Shown piece by piece: positions 33,841-42,550 of a stretch of 64,000 nt of DNA. This DNA is from JASJAR01 sp039198225 (GTDB lineage: Bacteria > Pseudomonadota > Alphaproteobacteria > Rhodobacterales > Rhodobacteraceae), in assembly GCA_039198225.1 (NCBI GenBank), contig JBCCTQ010000005.1:1-64000 (forward strand). Direction: 5' to 3'. Every line of letters begins with the position of its first letter. The first letter of the stretch is position 1. The position numbers and the translations under genes are program-made. The notes beneath the pieces were generated by a model, which searched no databases, was not told the origin of the DNA, and saw only the letters and a program-made list of their open reading frames with translations.

Positions 33841-34382
33841 TCGATAACCGGGATGTGTCGGGCGGCCTCCCGAGGCAGGATGCCCCTGAGCCGCGGATCG
33901 GGTTTGACCTCGACTGCCCGGTCATAGGCCACAAAGCCCGAGCGGCGGTAGAATTCGAGTGCCTTGGGGCTGTCGAGCGTGCAGGTTTGGAGAAAGAAAC
34001 GTGAAATCGGCTCCGACCAGGCCCGCGCGATGGCGGCCTCCATGAGATGGCGTCCCGCCGTGGTGCCGATATATTCGGCTGTGACGCCAAAAAAGCTCAA
34101 CTCACACTTTCCGGGGCGGAATTTGAGCTCTGCAATGCCGATCGCATCGTCGCCCTTCATCAGCCGGTGGATCTCGACGCCCTTGCCTCGGATTTGGCGG
34201 GCCAATTCCCCGTCAGACAGCGTAAGCCGCCCGAACCAGAGCCAATCGGCTCCAATTTTCCGAATGAGAGCGCGGTAGGCCTCAAGCTCTGGCCTCTCCC
34301 AATGCACGACTTGGCTGCCTTCCGGCGCGGGTGCAGGGCTTAGCGGCGGGCGCTCTGACATATCGAGCCAGGTGACAACCAT
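33837..34382 (-). CDS. GNAT-family N-acetyltransferase
   Basis: The start is taken as the ATG at 34380-34382 (181 residues); a GTG two codons upstream has a better-placed AAGG and is an alternative. The frame continues back into eno but that part is antisense-like. The GNAT core shows GIAELKFRPGKCELSFFGVT, AEYIGTTAGRHLMEAAIARA and SPKALEFYRRSGFVAYDRAV. The acetyl-CoA loop is atypical (GTTAGRHL). It is coupled to the cupin gene. The substrate is unknown. Confidence 0.88.
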   Translation of the reverse strand: MVVTWLDMSERPPLSPAPAPEGSQVVHWERPELEAYRALIRKIGADWLWFGRLTLSDGELARQIRGKGVEIHRLMKGDDAIGIAELKFRPGKCELSFFGVTAEYIGTTAGRHLMEAAIARAWSEPISRFFLQTCTLDSPKALEFYRRSGFVAYDRAVEVKPDPRLRGILPREAARHIPVIE

Positions 34383-34423
34383 CGCCACATGGCCCTTGGG
34401 GACGGCATGACGCCCGCTTTGGA

Positions 34424-35704
34424 TCACCGCGTGCGGTTGATCGCGGCGCCAGCGTAGATCGCGGTGTCGCCGAGCATCTCTTCGATCCGAATGAGCTGGT
34501 TGTACTTTGCCAAACGGTCCGAACGCGACAGCGAGCCGGTTTTGATCTGACCGCAATTGGTGGCCACTGCGAGGTCTGCAATGGTCGTGTCTTCGGTCTC
34601 GCCTGACCGGTGGCTCATCACGTTCGTATAGCGCGCCCGGTGCGCCATATCGACGGCTTTGAGCGTCTCAGACAGGGTCCCGATCTGGTTGACCTTCACG
34701 AGCATCGAATTGGCGCAGCCTTTGGCGATCCCATCGGCGAGGCGGGCAGGATTGGTCACAAAAAGATCGTCGCCGACAAGTTGCACCTTGTCGCCAATCG
34801 CGTCTGTGAGGGCTTTCCAGCCGGCCCAATCGTCTTCGGCACAACCGTCCTCAATTGAGATGATCGGGTAATCCTCACAAAGGGCGGCGAGGTAATCTAC
34901 ATTCTGAAGCTCAGAAAGAGATTTTCCCTCTCCCTTAAACTCATACTGGCCGTCCTTGAAGTACTCGGTCGAGGCGCAATCGAGTGCGAGCATGACCTCG
35001 TCGCCCGCATGGTAGCCCGCATTTTCAATCGCCCGGAGGATATAGTCGAGCGCTTCGCGGGTGGAAGAAAGGTTAGGGGCAAAGCCGCCCTCATCGCCGA
35101 TACCGGTATTGTGGCCCGACGCCGAAAGTTCCTTTTTGAGCGTGTGGAAGATCTCCGATCCCCAACGGATCGCGTCACGGCATGTGGGTGCCCCCACCGG
35201 CATCACCATGAATTCCTGGATGTCGATCGGGTTATCGGCGTGTTCGCCCCCGTTGATGATATTCATCATCGGCACCGGCAGGACCCGCGCCGAGGTGCCG
35301 CCCACGTAGCGATAGAGTGGTTGGGCCGTGAACTCGGCCGCAGCTTTCGCCACGGCGAGGCTGATACCAAGGATTGCGTTGGCGCCGAGACGGCCCTTAT
35401 TCGGGGTCCCGTCAAGCTCGATCATCGCTGCGTCGATGGCTTCCTGTTCGGTCGCGTCAAAACCCAAAAGTGCTTCAGCCAATTCCCCGTTCACGGACGC
35501 CACGGCTTCGGTGACGCCTTTGCCGAGAAAGCGTGGATTGTCAGCGTCGCGCCGTTCGACAGCCTCATGGGCGCCGGTAGACGCCCCTGAAGGGACAGCG
35601 GCCCGGCCCAGTGTGCCGTCTTCGAGGGTCACGTCGACCTCTACGGTCGGATTGCCGCGGCTGTCGAGGATTTCGCGGCCATGGATATCGGTGATTGTGC
35701 TCAT
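34424..35704 (-). CDS. eno: Enolase
   Basis: Enolase converts 2-phosphoglycerate to phosphoenolpyruvate in glycolysis. The 426 residues are of normal length and carry EILDSRGNPTVEVDVTLEDG, SGASTGAHEAVERRD, MNIINGGEHADNPIDIQEFM, GDEGGFAPNL, the metal-binding SIEDGCAEDDW and LVGDDLFVTN, the catalytic LLVKVNQIGTLSE-type segment MLVKVNQIGTLSETLKAVD and the C-terminal SHRSGETEDTTIADLAVATN. Confidence 0.98.
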   Translation of the reverse strand: MSTITDIHGREILDSRGNPTVEVDVTLEDGTLGRAAVPSGASTGAHEAVERRDADNPRFLGKGVTEAVASVNGELAEALLGFDATEQEAIDAAMIELDGTPNKGRLGANAILGISLAVAKAAAEFTAQPLYRYVGGTSARVLPVPMMNIINGGEHADNPIDIQEFMVMPVGAPTCRDAIRWGSEIFHTLKKELSASGHNTGIGDEGGFAPNLSSTREALDYILRAIENAGYHAGDEVMLALDCASTEYFKDGQYEFKGEGKSLSELQNVDYLAALCEDYPIISIEDGCAEDDWAGWKALTDAIGDKVQLVGDDLFVTNPARLADGIAKGCANSMLVKVNQIGTLSETLKAVDMAHRARYTNVMSHRSGETEDTTIADLAVATNCGQIKTGSLSRSDRLAKYNQLIRIEEMLGDTAIYAGAAINRTR

Positions 35705-35832
35705 CGGGGTCCCGTTGTCGGCTGAACTAACTCGCGGGCTCTATAGCAGCGTCCGGGTGCGGGGGAAACACGAATTGTTAGCGGTAACACATCCGCCGAA
35801 CCGGAGCGTGGTGGCTGTTTCGGCGTCTCGGT

Positions 35833-36564
35833 TCAAAACCGAAGTCTACGCATGCCGACCAGCGCGAAAATGGCCCCGGCCAAAAGGACTAGGGGAGCTG
35901 GAAGGGGGATCGGTTGAGGTATGTCGAGGGCTTCGATTTCGGTGGCCGGTTCTGGGGCACTGGAGGGGGCGACTTCAATCAACCCATTGATCGTCTCCCC
36001 GTTATCGCCCACCTCCCCGACAAAGAGAAAGAGCGACGCGCCCACCGCCACATCGTCAAAAAAGGCCGTGAGGCTCCCGCCATCCCCCAAGGACAACGAG
36101 CCGGTTTCAAAAAACACCGCATCTATCGTGTCGAGCGTGGCGAAACCGAGGTCGATTGCGTCACTTGCAGACGACCCGTTTAAAGGTCCCGCCGTGCGGG
36201 AGCGTAAGAACGCATTGCCGGTGTCGCGGAGGGTGCCGCCGTCGAAGGCAAAGCTCCGCGCGAAGATCTGATCGCCCAACGTGCCGGCGTCGCCGTCACG
36301 GTCAAGAAAGATCGCATCCACATCGAAGCCCGAAAACGCGCCATCGGCCCCGCCGACGCGCCGATTGGAATCGTTTAGTCGGATCTCTGCGATAGAACTT
36401 AACGCCAGTGCCGCGAGGTCGGTTCGAAACAGGGCCGTTTCTTCTGCCGCGCTGGTTTCGACCCCGATTTTGATGAAATTCGGTGACACAGAAGCGCCCT
36501 GGGCCGTCACAGGCCAAGAAAATGCCAATGCTAAAAGCGCTGCGCCGCCAGGCCGACTTGCCAT
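35833..36564 (-). CDS. Surface protein with VPLPA-CTERM sorting signal
   Basis: The start is the ATG at 36562-36564, with GGGGG five bases upstream, giving 243 residues. It has a signal peptide (ALLALAFSWPVTAQGA), a soluble beta-rich domain, and the C-terminal signal IPLPAPLVLLAGAIFALVGM followed by RRLRF. That is the VPLPA-CTERM pattern: a PLPA motif, one helix and a basic cluster. This signal is thought to direct removal and anchoring by an exosortase-type (EpsH) system and usually goes with exopolysaccharide producers. The passenger's function is unknown. It stands alone. Confidence 0.85.
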   Translation of the reverse strand: MASRPGGAALLALAFSWPVTAQGASVSPNFIKIGVETSAAEETALFRTDLAALALSSIAEIRLNDSNRRVGGADGAFSGFDVDAIFLDRDGDAGTLGDQIFARSFAFDGGTLRDTGNAFLRSRTAGPLNGSSASDAIDLGFATLDTIDAVFFETGSLSLGDGGSLTAFFDDVAVGASLFLFVGEVGDNGETINGLIEVAPSSAPEPATEIEALDIPQPIPLPAPLVLLAGAIFALVGMRRLRF

Positions 36565-36617
36565 AATTGCCCCCGCCATGCCCACGCTGGGTGCTTAGCG
36601 GGCCCGCGCCCCCACCG

Positions 36618-37493
36618 TCAAGCGGGCGCCGGGCGACTGGCGCGGCGTTCCCGGAGAAGTGCGTAAAGCCCAGACCCAATAATGAGCGCCCCGCCAAGAA
36701 AAACGGCTCCGTCGGGCCGTTCTCCGAGGATGGCGAATGCGAGGAGCAGTGCAAAAAGGAGCCGCGTGTAGCGAAACGGGATGATGGCCGAGACTTCGCC
36801 GTCCCGGAGCGATGCGGTCACCATGAAAAATGCAAATGCTACACTGAGTGTCATCGTGGCGAGCATGAGACCGGTTACAAGGTCCACTGGTTGCCAGCCG
36901 CCCCACATCAAGAGCCAGATTGCAGCGACCGGGGCAAGGGCCGCGAAGGAATAGACCGAGAGCGCGAGGGATGACGCACCGGGGTCAACCGCCCGGGTTG
37001 CGAGATCGCGCGCCGTGAGGCCGACCACCCCGATGAGGATCGCGAGAAGTCCGGGTTCGATCCCGCCATCGGGGCGAATGATCACGAGAACGCCCAAAAG
37101 CCCGACTGCCACGGACGCCCAACGGCGCCATCCGACCCGTTCTCCAAGAAACACCACCGCGCCCACCATCGCAAAGATCGGCAAAACTTGCATTAGGGCG
37201 GCGGCGGTCGAAAGTTCGGAATAGGCGAGCCCAGTCGTTATTCCGAGAGCCGCCACTATTTCGGCCCAGCACCGGATCTGGACCGGCCTCGTCCAAATGA
37301 GAGGCGACCGGAGCCGCACGGACTTGGCCCAAGACAAAACCAAAAAGATCGCGAGACCTCCGAGGGCCTGGACCAAAACCACCTGGGGCAAGGGGATGCG
37401 AAGTGCGGTAAGTTTGACGAAGAGATCGCCCACCGCGAAGGCCGCCATGCCGGCCGTCATCAGCGCGATACCGCGGATATTGCTGCCGGTCAC
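36618..37493 (-). CDS. DMT-superfamily (EamA-type) transporter
   Basis: The 291-residue protein has ten helices in two EamA repeats (about 6-140 and 150-285), with MTAGMAAFAVGDLFVKLTAL, YSELSTAAALMQVLPIFAMV and SLRDGEVSAIIPFRYTRLLF. The start overlaps the stop of the Fur-family gene (ATGA), so the transporter is probably controlled with it. The substrate is unknown; the regulator suggests a possible link to metal status. Confidence 0.92.
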   Translation of the reverse strand: MTGSNIRGIALMTAGMAAFAVGDLFVKLTALRIPLPQVVLVQALGGLAIFLVLSWAKSVRLRSPLIWTRPVQIRCWAEIVAALGITTGLAYSELSTAAALMQVLPIFAMVGAVVFLGERVGWRRWASVAVGLLGVLVIIRPDGGIEPGLLAILIGVVGLTARDLATRAVDPGASSLALSVYSFAALAPVAAIWLLMWGGWQPVDLVTGLMLATMTLSVAFAFFMVTASLRDGEVSAIIPFRYTRLLFALLLAFAILGERPDGAVFLGGALIIGSGLYALLRERRASRPAPA

Positions 37494-37909
37494 TCCCCGT
37501 CGCGCTCAAGCGGGACGCCGTAAAGCTCTAGCCGGTGGCCCTTCAAACGGTAACCGAGTTTCGCGGCGATGCGCTCCTGGAGCGCTTCAATCTCGGCATC
37601 GACAAATTCGATGACCTTACCTGATTTAAGGTCGATCAGGTGGTCATGGTGGTCGCGCTCGGCATCTTCGTAGCGCGCCCGGCCGTCGCCGAATTCGTGT
37701 TTTTCAAGGAGGCCCGCCTCCTCGAAAAGCTTCACGGTACGATAAACCGTGGCCAGGGAAATCTTCGGATCAAGATCAGCAGCCCTAGTGTATAGTTCTT
37801 CCACATCGGGATGGTCATGGGCGGCTTCGAGCACTTCGGCCACCGTCCGGCGTTGGTCGGTCAATCGAAGCCCCATCGCTTCGCAACGCTCGATAATCGT
37901 CTCTGTCAT
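37490..37909 (-). CDS. Fur-family metal-responsive regulator (Fur/Mur type)
   Basis: The 139-residue protein has the winged helix (about 10-80: RLTDQRRTVAEVLEAAHDHP, VEELYTRAADLDPKISLATV then YRTVKLFEEAGLLEKHEF) and the dimerisation domain with the metal ligands in ERDHHDHLIDLKSGKVIEFV and the E/H residues of YRLKGHRLELYGV. The C-terminal CxxC zinc sites of some family members are absent, as in alphaproteobacterial Fur/Mur proteins, which often respond to manganese. GAGGGAT precedes the ATG. It is coupled to a DMT transporter. Confidence 0.93.
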   Translation of the reverse strand: MTETIIERCEAMGLRLTDQRRTVAEVLEAAHDHPDVEELYTRAADLDPKISLATVYRTVKLFEEAGLLEKHEFGDGRARYEDAERDHHDHLIDLKSGKVIEFVDAEIEALQERIAAKLGYRLKGHRLELYGVPLERDGE

Positions 37910-37983
37910 CGATCCCTCGCTGGAAGCGTTTTAGGCGCGAGGGGCGGGCAAGGAAAGCCCCGGCGCACATGCGTTGGACCCAT

Positions 37984-39417
37984 TTACGTGCCGCAAAAGG
38001 TTTGGGTCACTTCCTCGTCCGGCGAGGGTGGATCAGCGAAGGCTCGGTCGGCCGTTTGAAGGTCATACGGCGTGGAAAGGACACGGTTAAGCGCGTGAAA
38101 CGGTGCGTAATCGCCCGCAACCCCCGCTTCGATCGCGGCCTCGATGCGATGATTTCTAGGGATAACGGCCGGGTTGGCGGCCAAAAGGTCGGTTGCCCGA
38201 GACATTGGATCGGCCCCTTCTTCGGCCAGCCGTGCCGTCCAGGCTTTGTGCCACTCACCAAGGGGGCCCTCTCCCGGCACAACGTTGGCAAGGGCGCGAA
38301 ACGTGTTGGTGAAGTCGAGCTTTGCGTCGGCCATTGCCTGTAAAAGGGCCGTTGCCAGAGCTGCATCCCCGTCCTTTTCGGTTTTGAGCCCGAGTTTTTT
38401 CCGAAACTCTGCGTCCCACGCCGTTCGGTAGAGATCGGGGAACCGGTTGACGGCTTTCGTCGCTTTTTCGATGGCAGTGTCCCGGTCCTTGTCCATCAGA
38501 GGCAAAAGCGAGCCGGCGAGTTGGGCGAGGTTCCAGGTTAGAATCTCTGGTTGCCGCCCGTAGGCATAACGGCCGAACTGGTCAATTGACGAGAAAACCT
38601 GGCCGGGATTGTAGACATCCATGAAGGCACACGGCCCGTAATCGATCGTCTCGCCGGAGATGGTCGTATTGTCGGTGTTCATCACTCCGTGGATGAACCC
38701 GATGCCCATCCAACGGGCCACAAGCTCGGCTTGGGCGGCCATCACCGCCTCAAAAAAATCGAACGCGTCTTCGGCGTCGGGATAATGGCGCGCCACGGCA
38801 TAATCAAAAAGCGCCTTCAGGCCTGCCTCATCTTCTCGCGCGGCAAAGTACTGAAACGTGCCGACCCGAATATGGCTCGCCGCGACCCGGGTGAGAACCG
38901 CCCCAGGGCGCGGAGCTTCCCGAAGCACAGTTTCGCCCGTGGTCACCGCCGCAAGCGCCCTCGTCGTCGGCACCCCCAACGCGGCCATGGCTTCGGAGAT
39001 AATAAATTCCCGCATGACCGGGCCGAGCCAGGCCCGTCCGTCGCCCATGCGCGAAAATGGAGTCCGGCCCGCACCTTTGAGCTGAATATCGCGGCGCTTG
39101 CCGTCGGTGCCGATGACTTCGCCGAGAAGAATTGCCCTCCCGTCCCCAAGCTGGGGGACAAATCCACCAAATTGGTGGCCGGCATAGGCCTGGGCGAGGG
39201 GGGCGGCACCTTCGGGGACGGCGTTTCCGGCCAAGATGGACAGGCCCGCCTCGCTCTCAAGGGCGTCTGCATCGAGCCCCAAAAGCCCGGCAAGATCGCG
39301 GTTAATTGCAACCAGTTCGGGCTTTGCCACGGGGGTCGGAGGCAAATTGGCAAAAAACCCCTCGGGCAGGCGGGCATAGGAATTGTCAAAGGCGAAGGTG
39401 AGGTCCATGGGCGTCAT
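37984..39417 (-). CDS. selO: Protein adenylyltransferase SelO
   Basis: SelO is a pseudokinase-fold enzyme that transfers AMP to proteins in redox control. The 477 residues have the family segments GHQFGGFVPQLGDGRAILLG, LKGAGRTPFSRMGDGRAWLG, REFIISEAMAALGVPTTRAL, RVAASHIRVGTFQYFA and the active-site block GFIHGVMNTDNTTISGETID then YGPCAFMD. The C-terminus ends DEEVTQTFCGT, giving a penultimate-region cysteine (CxxC in others, often selenocysteine in eukaryotes). Two ATGs (39417, 39408) are possible. Confidence 0.96.
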   Translation of the reverse strand: MTPMDLTFAFDNSYARLPEGFFANLPPTPVAKPELVAINRDLAGLLGLDADALESEAGLSILAGNAVPEGAAPLAQAYAGHQFGGFVPQLGDGRAILLGEVIGTDGKRRDIQLKGAGRTPFSRMGDGRAWLGPVMREFIISEAMAALGVPTTRALAAVTTGETVLREAPRPGAVLTRVAASHIRVGTFQYFAAREDEAGLKALFDYAVARHYPDAEDAFDFFEAVMAAQAELVARWMGIGFIHGVMNTDNTTISGETIDYGPCAFMDVYNPGQVFSSIDQFGRYAYGRQPEILTWNLAQLAGSLLPLMDKDRDTAIEKATKAVNRFPDLYRTAWDAEFRKKLGLKTEKDGDAALATALLQAMADAKLDFTNTFRALANVVPGEGPLGEWHKAWTARLAEEGADPMSRATDLLAANPAVIPRNHRIEAAIEAGVAGDYAPFHALNRVLSTPYDLQTADRAFADPPSPDEEVTQTFCGT

Positions 39418-39530
39418 ATGGGTGGTGCCCGCGCTTTCTCTACCCCTTGGGCTGAGTGATCAAGCCAAGTTGCTCCCCGCTTGTGGCCCCATTCCCCCTC
39501 GCTTAGGAAGGCCTGAAGTCGGAGGGCCCT

Positions 39531-40334
39531 ATGCGCATATTGATCACCAATGACGACGGCATCAACGCGCCCGGCCTCGCCGTTCTTGATGCCATTGCGA
39601 CCGATCTCGCCGGTCCCGATGGAGAAGTCTGGACTGTGGCACCGGCCTTCGAACAATCGGGCGTTGGGCATTGCGTGAGCTATTCGCACCCAACGATGCT
39701 CGCCGAGCTTGGCCCCCGCCGGTTTGCCGCGGAAGGCAGTCCAGCCGATTGCGTCTTGGCCGGGCTCCATGTGGTCATGAAGGACGCCCCTCCCGACCTC
39801 GTTCTGTCCGGCGTCAACCGTGGGAATAACACGGCCCAGAACGTGGTCTATTCCGGCACCGTCGGTGCTGCGATGGAAGCGGCTCTCCAAAGCGTGCGCT
39901 CCATTGCCCTGTCGCAGTTTTACGGGCCTGGGAATGCCGAGGCGGAGAATTCATTTGAAGCCGCATCCCGATACGGGAGCGACATCGTCCGTCGGCTTCT
40001 CGCGAACGAGTTTTGGGACGACGCGGATTACCGCCTGTTTTACAATGTGAATTTCCCACCCGTTTTGGCAGATGGAGTGAAAGGTGTCCGCGTCGGGCCT
40101 CAGGGATGGCGCAAGGAGACCCATTTCGGCGTCGCTCCCCATGTTTCGCCCAGTGGAAGGACGTTCCTTTGGATTACCGGCGGTCGCCAGGATCTTCCGA
40201 CCGCGCCCGGCACCGATGTGACCGCCAATCTTGACGGGTACATTGCCGTGACCCCGATGCGGGCCGACCTCACGGCGGCCGACCGGTTGGCCAGCCTTTC
40301 TGCCGCGCTTAACGAGGATTTCGACACGCCATGA
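39531..40334 (+). CDS. surE: 5'/3'-nucleotidase SurE
   Basis: SurE removes phosphate from nucleoside monophosphates and polyphosphates. The 267 residues start MRILITNDDGINAPGLAVL, the metal-binding NDD signature, with SGVNRGNNTAQNVVYSGTVG, AMEAALQSVRSIALSQ and the C-terminal DGYIAVTPMRADLT. It leads a unit with pcm (13 bp on) and an M23 peptidase, the conserved stationary-phase arrangement. Confidence 0.97.
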   Translation: MRILITNDDGINAPGLAVLDAIATDLAGPDGEVWTVAPAFEQSGVGHCVSYSHPTMLAELGPRRFAAEGSPADCVLAGLHVVMKDAPPDLVLSGVNRGNNTAQNVVYSGTVGAAMEAALQSVRSIALSQFYGPGNAEAENSFEAASRYGSDIVRRLLANEFWDDADYRLFYNVNFPPVLADGVKGVRVGPQGWRKETHFGVAPHVSPSGRTFLWITGGRQDLPTAPGTDVTANLDGYIAVTPMRADLTAADRLASLSAALNEDFDTP

Positions 40335-40347
40335 GGGGGATCGGGTG

Positions 40348-40986
40348 ATGGATGAGGCCGAGCGCAAGATGGCATTCTTGTTCTCGGTCCGCTCCCGTGG
40401 GGTCACGGATGCTCGTGTGCTTTCGGCGATGGAAGCGATCGATCGAGGCCCGTTCATTCGCGGCGCATTCGCTGAGCGGGCCTATGACGACACGCCCCTT
40501 CCCATTGCTTGCGGCCAGACGATTTCCCAACCTTCGGTCGTGGGGTTGATGTCGCAGGCTTTGTCGGTCGAGCCGCGCGACAAGGTTTTAGAGATCGGCA
40601 CCGGTTCGGGATACCAGGCCGCCATCCTCAGCCAGCTTGCGCGGCGGGTTTACACGATCGACCGGCACCGCCGCCTTGTCGCCGAAGCTGAAACCCATTT
40701 TGAGACCTTGGGTCTTTCGAACATTACCGCCCTTGTGGGCGATGGAAGTCGGGGGCTTGAGGCCCAGGCGCCGTTCGATCGGATCCTTGTGACCGCCGCT
40801 GCCGAAGATCCGCCCGGTCCGCTCTTGGCTCAGTTGGCGGTTGGCGGTATCATGGTGTTGCCGGTGGGCCAGTCCGACCAGGTGCAACAGCTTATACGAG
40901 TGAGGCGCACCGAAGCGGGCTACGATTATGACGATTTGCGCCCGGTCCGGTTTGTGCCCCTCGTCGAGGGGCTGGGTCAGGAGTGA
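40348..40986 (+). CDS. pcm: Protein-L-isoaspartate O-methyltransferase
   Basis: The enzyme methylates isoaspartyl residues so damaged proteins can be repaired. The preferred start is the ATG at 40348, just after an in-frame GTG, with GAGGGG upstream. The 212 residues contain the N-terminal RGVTDARVLSAMEAIDRGPF, the conserved CGQTISQPSVVGLMSQAL, the SAM-binding VLEIGTGSGYQAAILSQLAR and the C-terminal VRFVPLVEGLG. Confidence 0.96.
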   Translation: MDEAERKMAFLFSVRSRGVTDARVLSAMEAIDRGPFIRGAFAERAYDDTPLPIACGQTISQPSVVGLMSQALSVEPRDKVLEIGTGSGYQAAILSQLARRVYTIDRHRRLVAEAETHFETLGLSNITALVGDGSRGLEAQAPFDRILVTAAAEDPPGPLLAQLAVGGIMVLPVGQSDQVQQLIRVRRTEAGYDYDDLRPVRFVPLVEGLGQE

Positions 40987-41066
40987 CGGCGGGGCAAAGA
41001 TCTCGCAACCCGGGCCTTCGAGCAGGCAAATGCCCCGGGATAAGGGGCCGGACATTGAGGAAAACC

Positions 41067-42347
41067 ATGGCACGGCGGAACAGCATATATGTCGCTTCGG
41101 GGCAGGGTCCCCGGGCTAAGTTTTTGGGTATGGCGCGCGGAGTTGTGCCGGGGGACGGGACAATTGCGCCTAGATGGCCCCGAGCGGGAGGGGTCTGGGT
41201 CGCAGCGTCACTGGCCCTGGCGGGGTGCAGCGGTTTCGATATCGACCTTCGGGACGAGCGTACGCTTGACACATCCGAGGCTGCCCAGCGCGCGGTCGCG
41301 CCGCGTCCGTTGCCCGACAATAGGGGGGTCATTTCTTACCCCACCTATCAGGTGGTCGTTGCCGATCCGGGCGAGACCATATCCGATGTGGCTCTCCGCC
41401 TCGGCCTAGATGGCGCGGAACTGGCAAGCCATAACGGACTGCCAGCGAATGTGGCGCTGCGCGGCGGTGAGTTGGTGGTTCTTCCGGTCCGTGTAGCTGA
41501 ACCCTCACCGGCGACCGGGGCTATTGCTTCCGGTCCGATCCAGCCGGCCGCGACCGTAGATGTCGAGACGCTTGCCGGTGACGCAATTGCCCGTGCCGAT
41601 GGCGTGGCTGGGGGTCAGTCTCCCCTCGTTCCCACCGGAAACGAGCCCCAGCGGCACCGGGTCGCCCAGGGAGAGACGGCATATACCATCGCTCGGGCCT
41701 ATGATGTGCCGGTTGCGAGCCTTGCCGATTGGAACGGTCTAGGGCCGGACCTTGCGGTGAGAGAGGGGCAGTTTCTCTTGATCCCGCCGGCGCCGGCAGT
41801 GGTTGCGTCGCTTGAGCCAGCGGCCCCCGTGGCCGCAGCCGAGCCAGAAGTTGCCCGGCCTGGCCAGGGGAGCCGAGCGCCAACCCCCCCATCGGCAGCG
41901 CGGCCGATGCCGAAGCCCGAACCCGAAGAGGAAACCGTCGCGGCCGCAGCACCTGTATCGCCGGCATTGGAAGAAGACCGCACGGCGGTCTCCGATACGG
42001 CGCGCCTCCTTTTGCCGGTGTCAGGAAAGATCGCCCGGGCCTACGAACCAGGCACGAATGACGGCGTCGGCTTCTCCGCACCGGCCGGTGCTGACGTGGT
42101 TGCCGCGGATGCCGGCACGGTGGCGGCCATTACTCGCGATACCGATCAAGTTCCGATCATCGTTGTTCGCCATGAGGGCAATCTTCTCACGGTTTATGCT
42201 GGCGTTGAGGGGGTTACCGTCGCGAAGGGCGATCGGGTGAGCCGTGGGCAAAAGCTCGGGGTCGTCCGGGATGGTAACCCTGGCCTCTTACATTTCGAAG
42301 TCCGCGAAGGTTTCGAAAGCGTCGACCCGATGCCCTATTTGAGTTGA
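41067..42347 (+). CDS. LysM and M23-peptidase-domain lipoprotein (NlpD/EnvC-like)
   Basis: The chosen start is the ATG at 41067 after GAGG (426 residues); an ATG at 41130 would give a more usual lipoprotein signal, and a longer frame exists upstream. The lipobox LALAGC marks a lipid-anchored cysteine. Two LysM domains follow (YQVVVADPGETISDVALRLG and HRVAQGETAYTIARAYDVPV), then an A/P/E-rich linker and a C-terminal M23-type domain (LLLPVSGKIARAYEPGTNDG, VRHEGNLLTVYAGVEGV, LHFEVREG). The zinc-binding HxxxD and HxH residues are mostly missing (GVGFSAP; LLHFEVR retains one H), so it probably activates amidases like NlpD. Confidence 0.9.
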   Translation: MARRNSIYVASGQGPRAKFLGMARGVVPGDGTIAPRWPRAGGVWVAASLALAGCSGFDIDLRDERTLDTSEAAQRAVAPRPLPDNRGVISYPTYQVVVADPGETISDVALRLGLDGAELASHNGLPANVALRGGELVVLPVRVAEPSPATGAIASGPIQPAATVDVETLAGDAIARADGVAGGQSPLVPTGNEPQRHRVAQGETAYTIARAYDVPVASLADWNGLGPDLAVREGQFLLIPPAPAVVASLEPAAPVAAAEPEVARPGQGSRAPTPPSAARPMPKPEPEEETVAAAAPVSPALEEDRTAVSDTARLLLPVSGKIARAYEPGTNDGVGFSAPAGADVVAADAGTVAAITRDTDQVPIIVVRHEGNLLTVYAGVEGVTVAKGDRVSRGQKLGVVRDGNPGLLHFEVREGFESVDPMPYLS

Positions 42348-42362
42348 CTTTAGGGGATGCAT

Positions 42363-42383
42363 GCGGGCCGGTACTCGGCCCGC
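42363..42383. terminator. Hairpin between convergent genes, possible bidirectional terminator
   Basis: GCGGGCCG (42363-42370) pairs perfectly with CGGCCCGC (42376-42383) over the loop GTACT, 15 bp after the M23 gene stop. No T-run follows, so its efficiency is uncertain. The placement between convergent units fits a terminator. Confidence 0.5.
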
Positions 42384-42550
42384 AATTCGCTCCCTTGGTT
42401 CCGCAAGAAAGGGGCCAGCGCCGGACCTGAACGTCGCTCGATTGTGTTCGAGACGCCGACGTTTTTTGAGCGATAGGTTCGGCCCTTCCGGGCAGTGCTC
42501 TTGTTGAGCAACTCTTAAGGAAGTGGCACCTTAGCGAAACCTAGGCTCAA

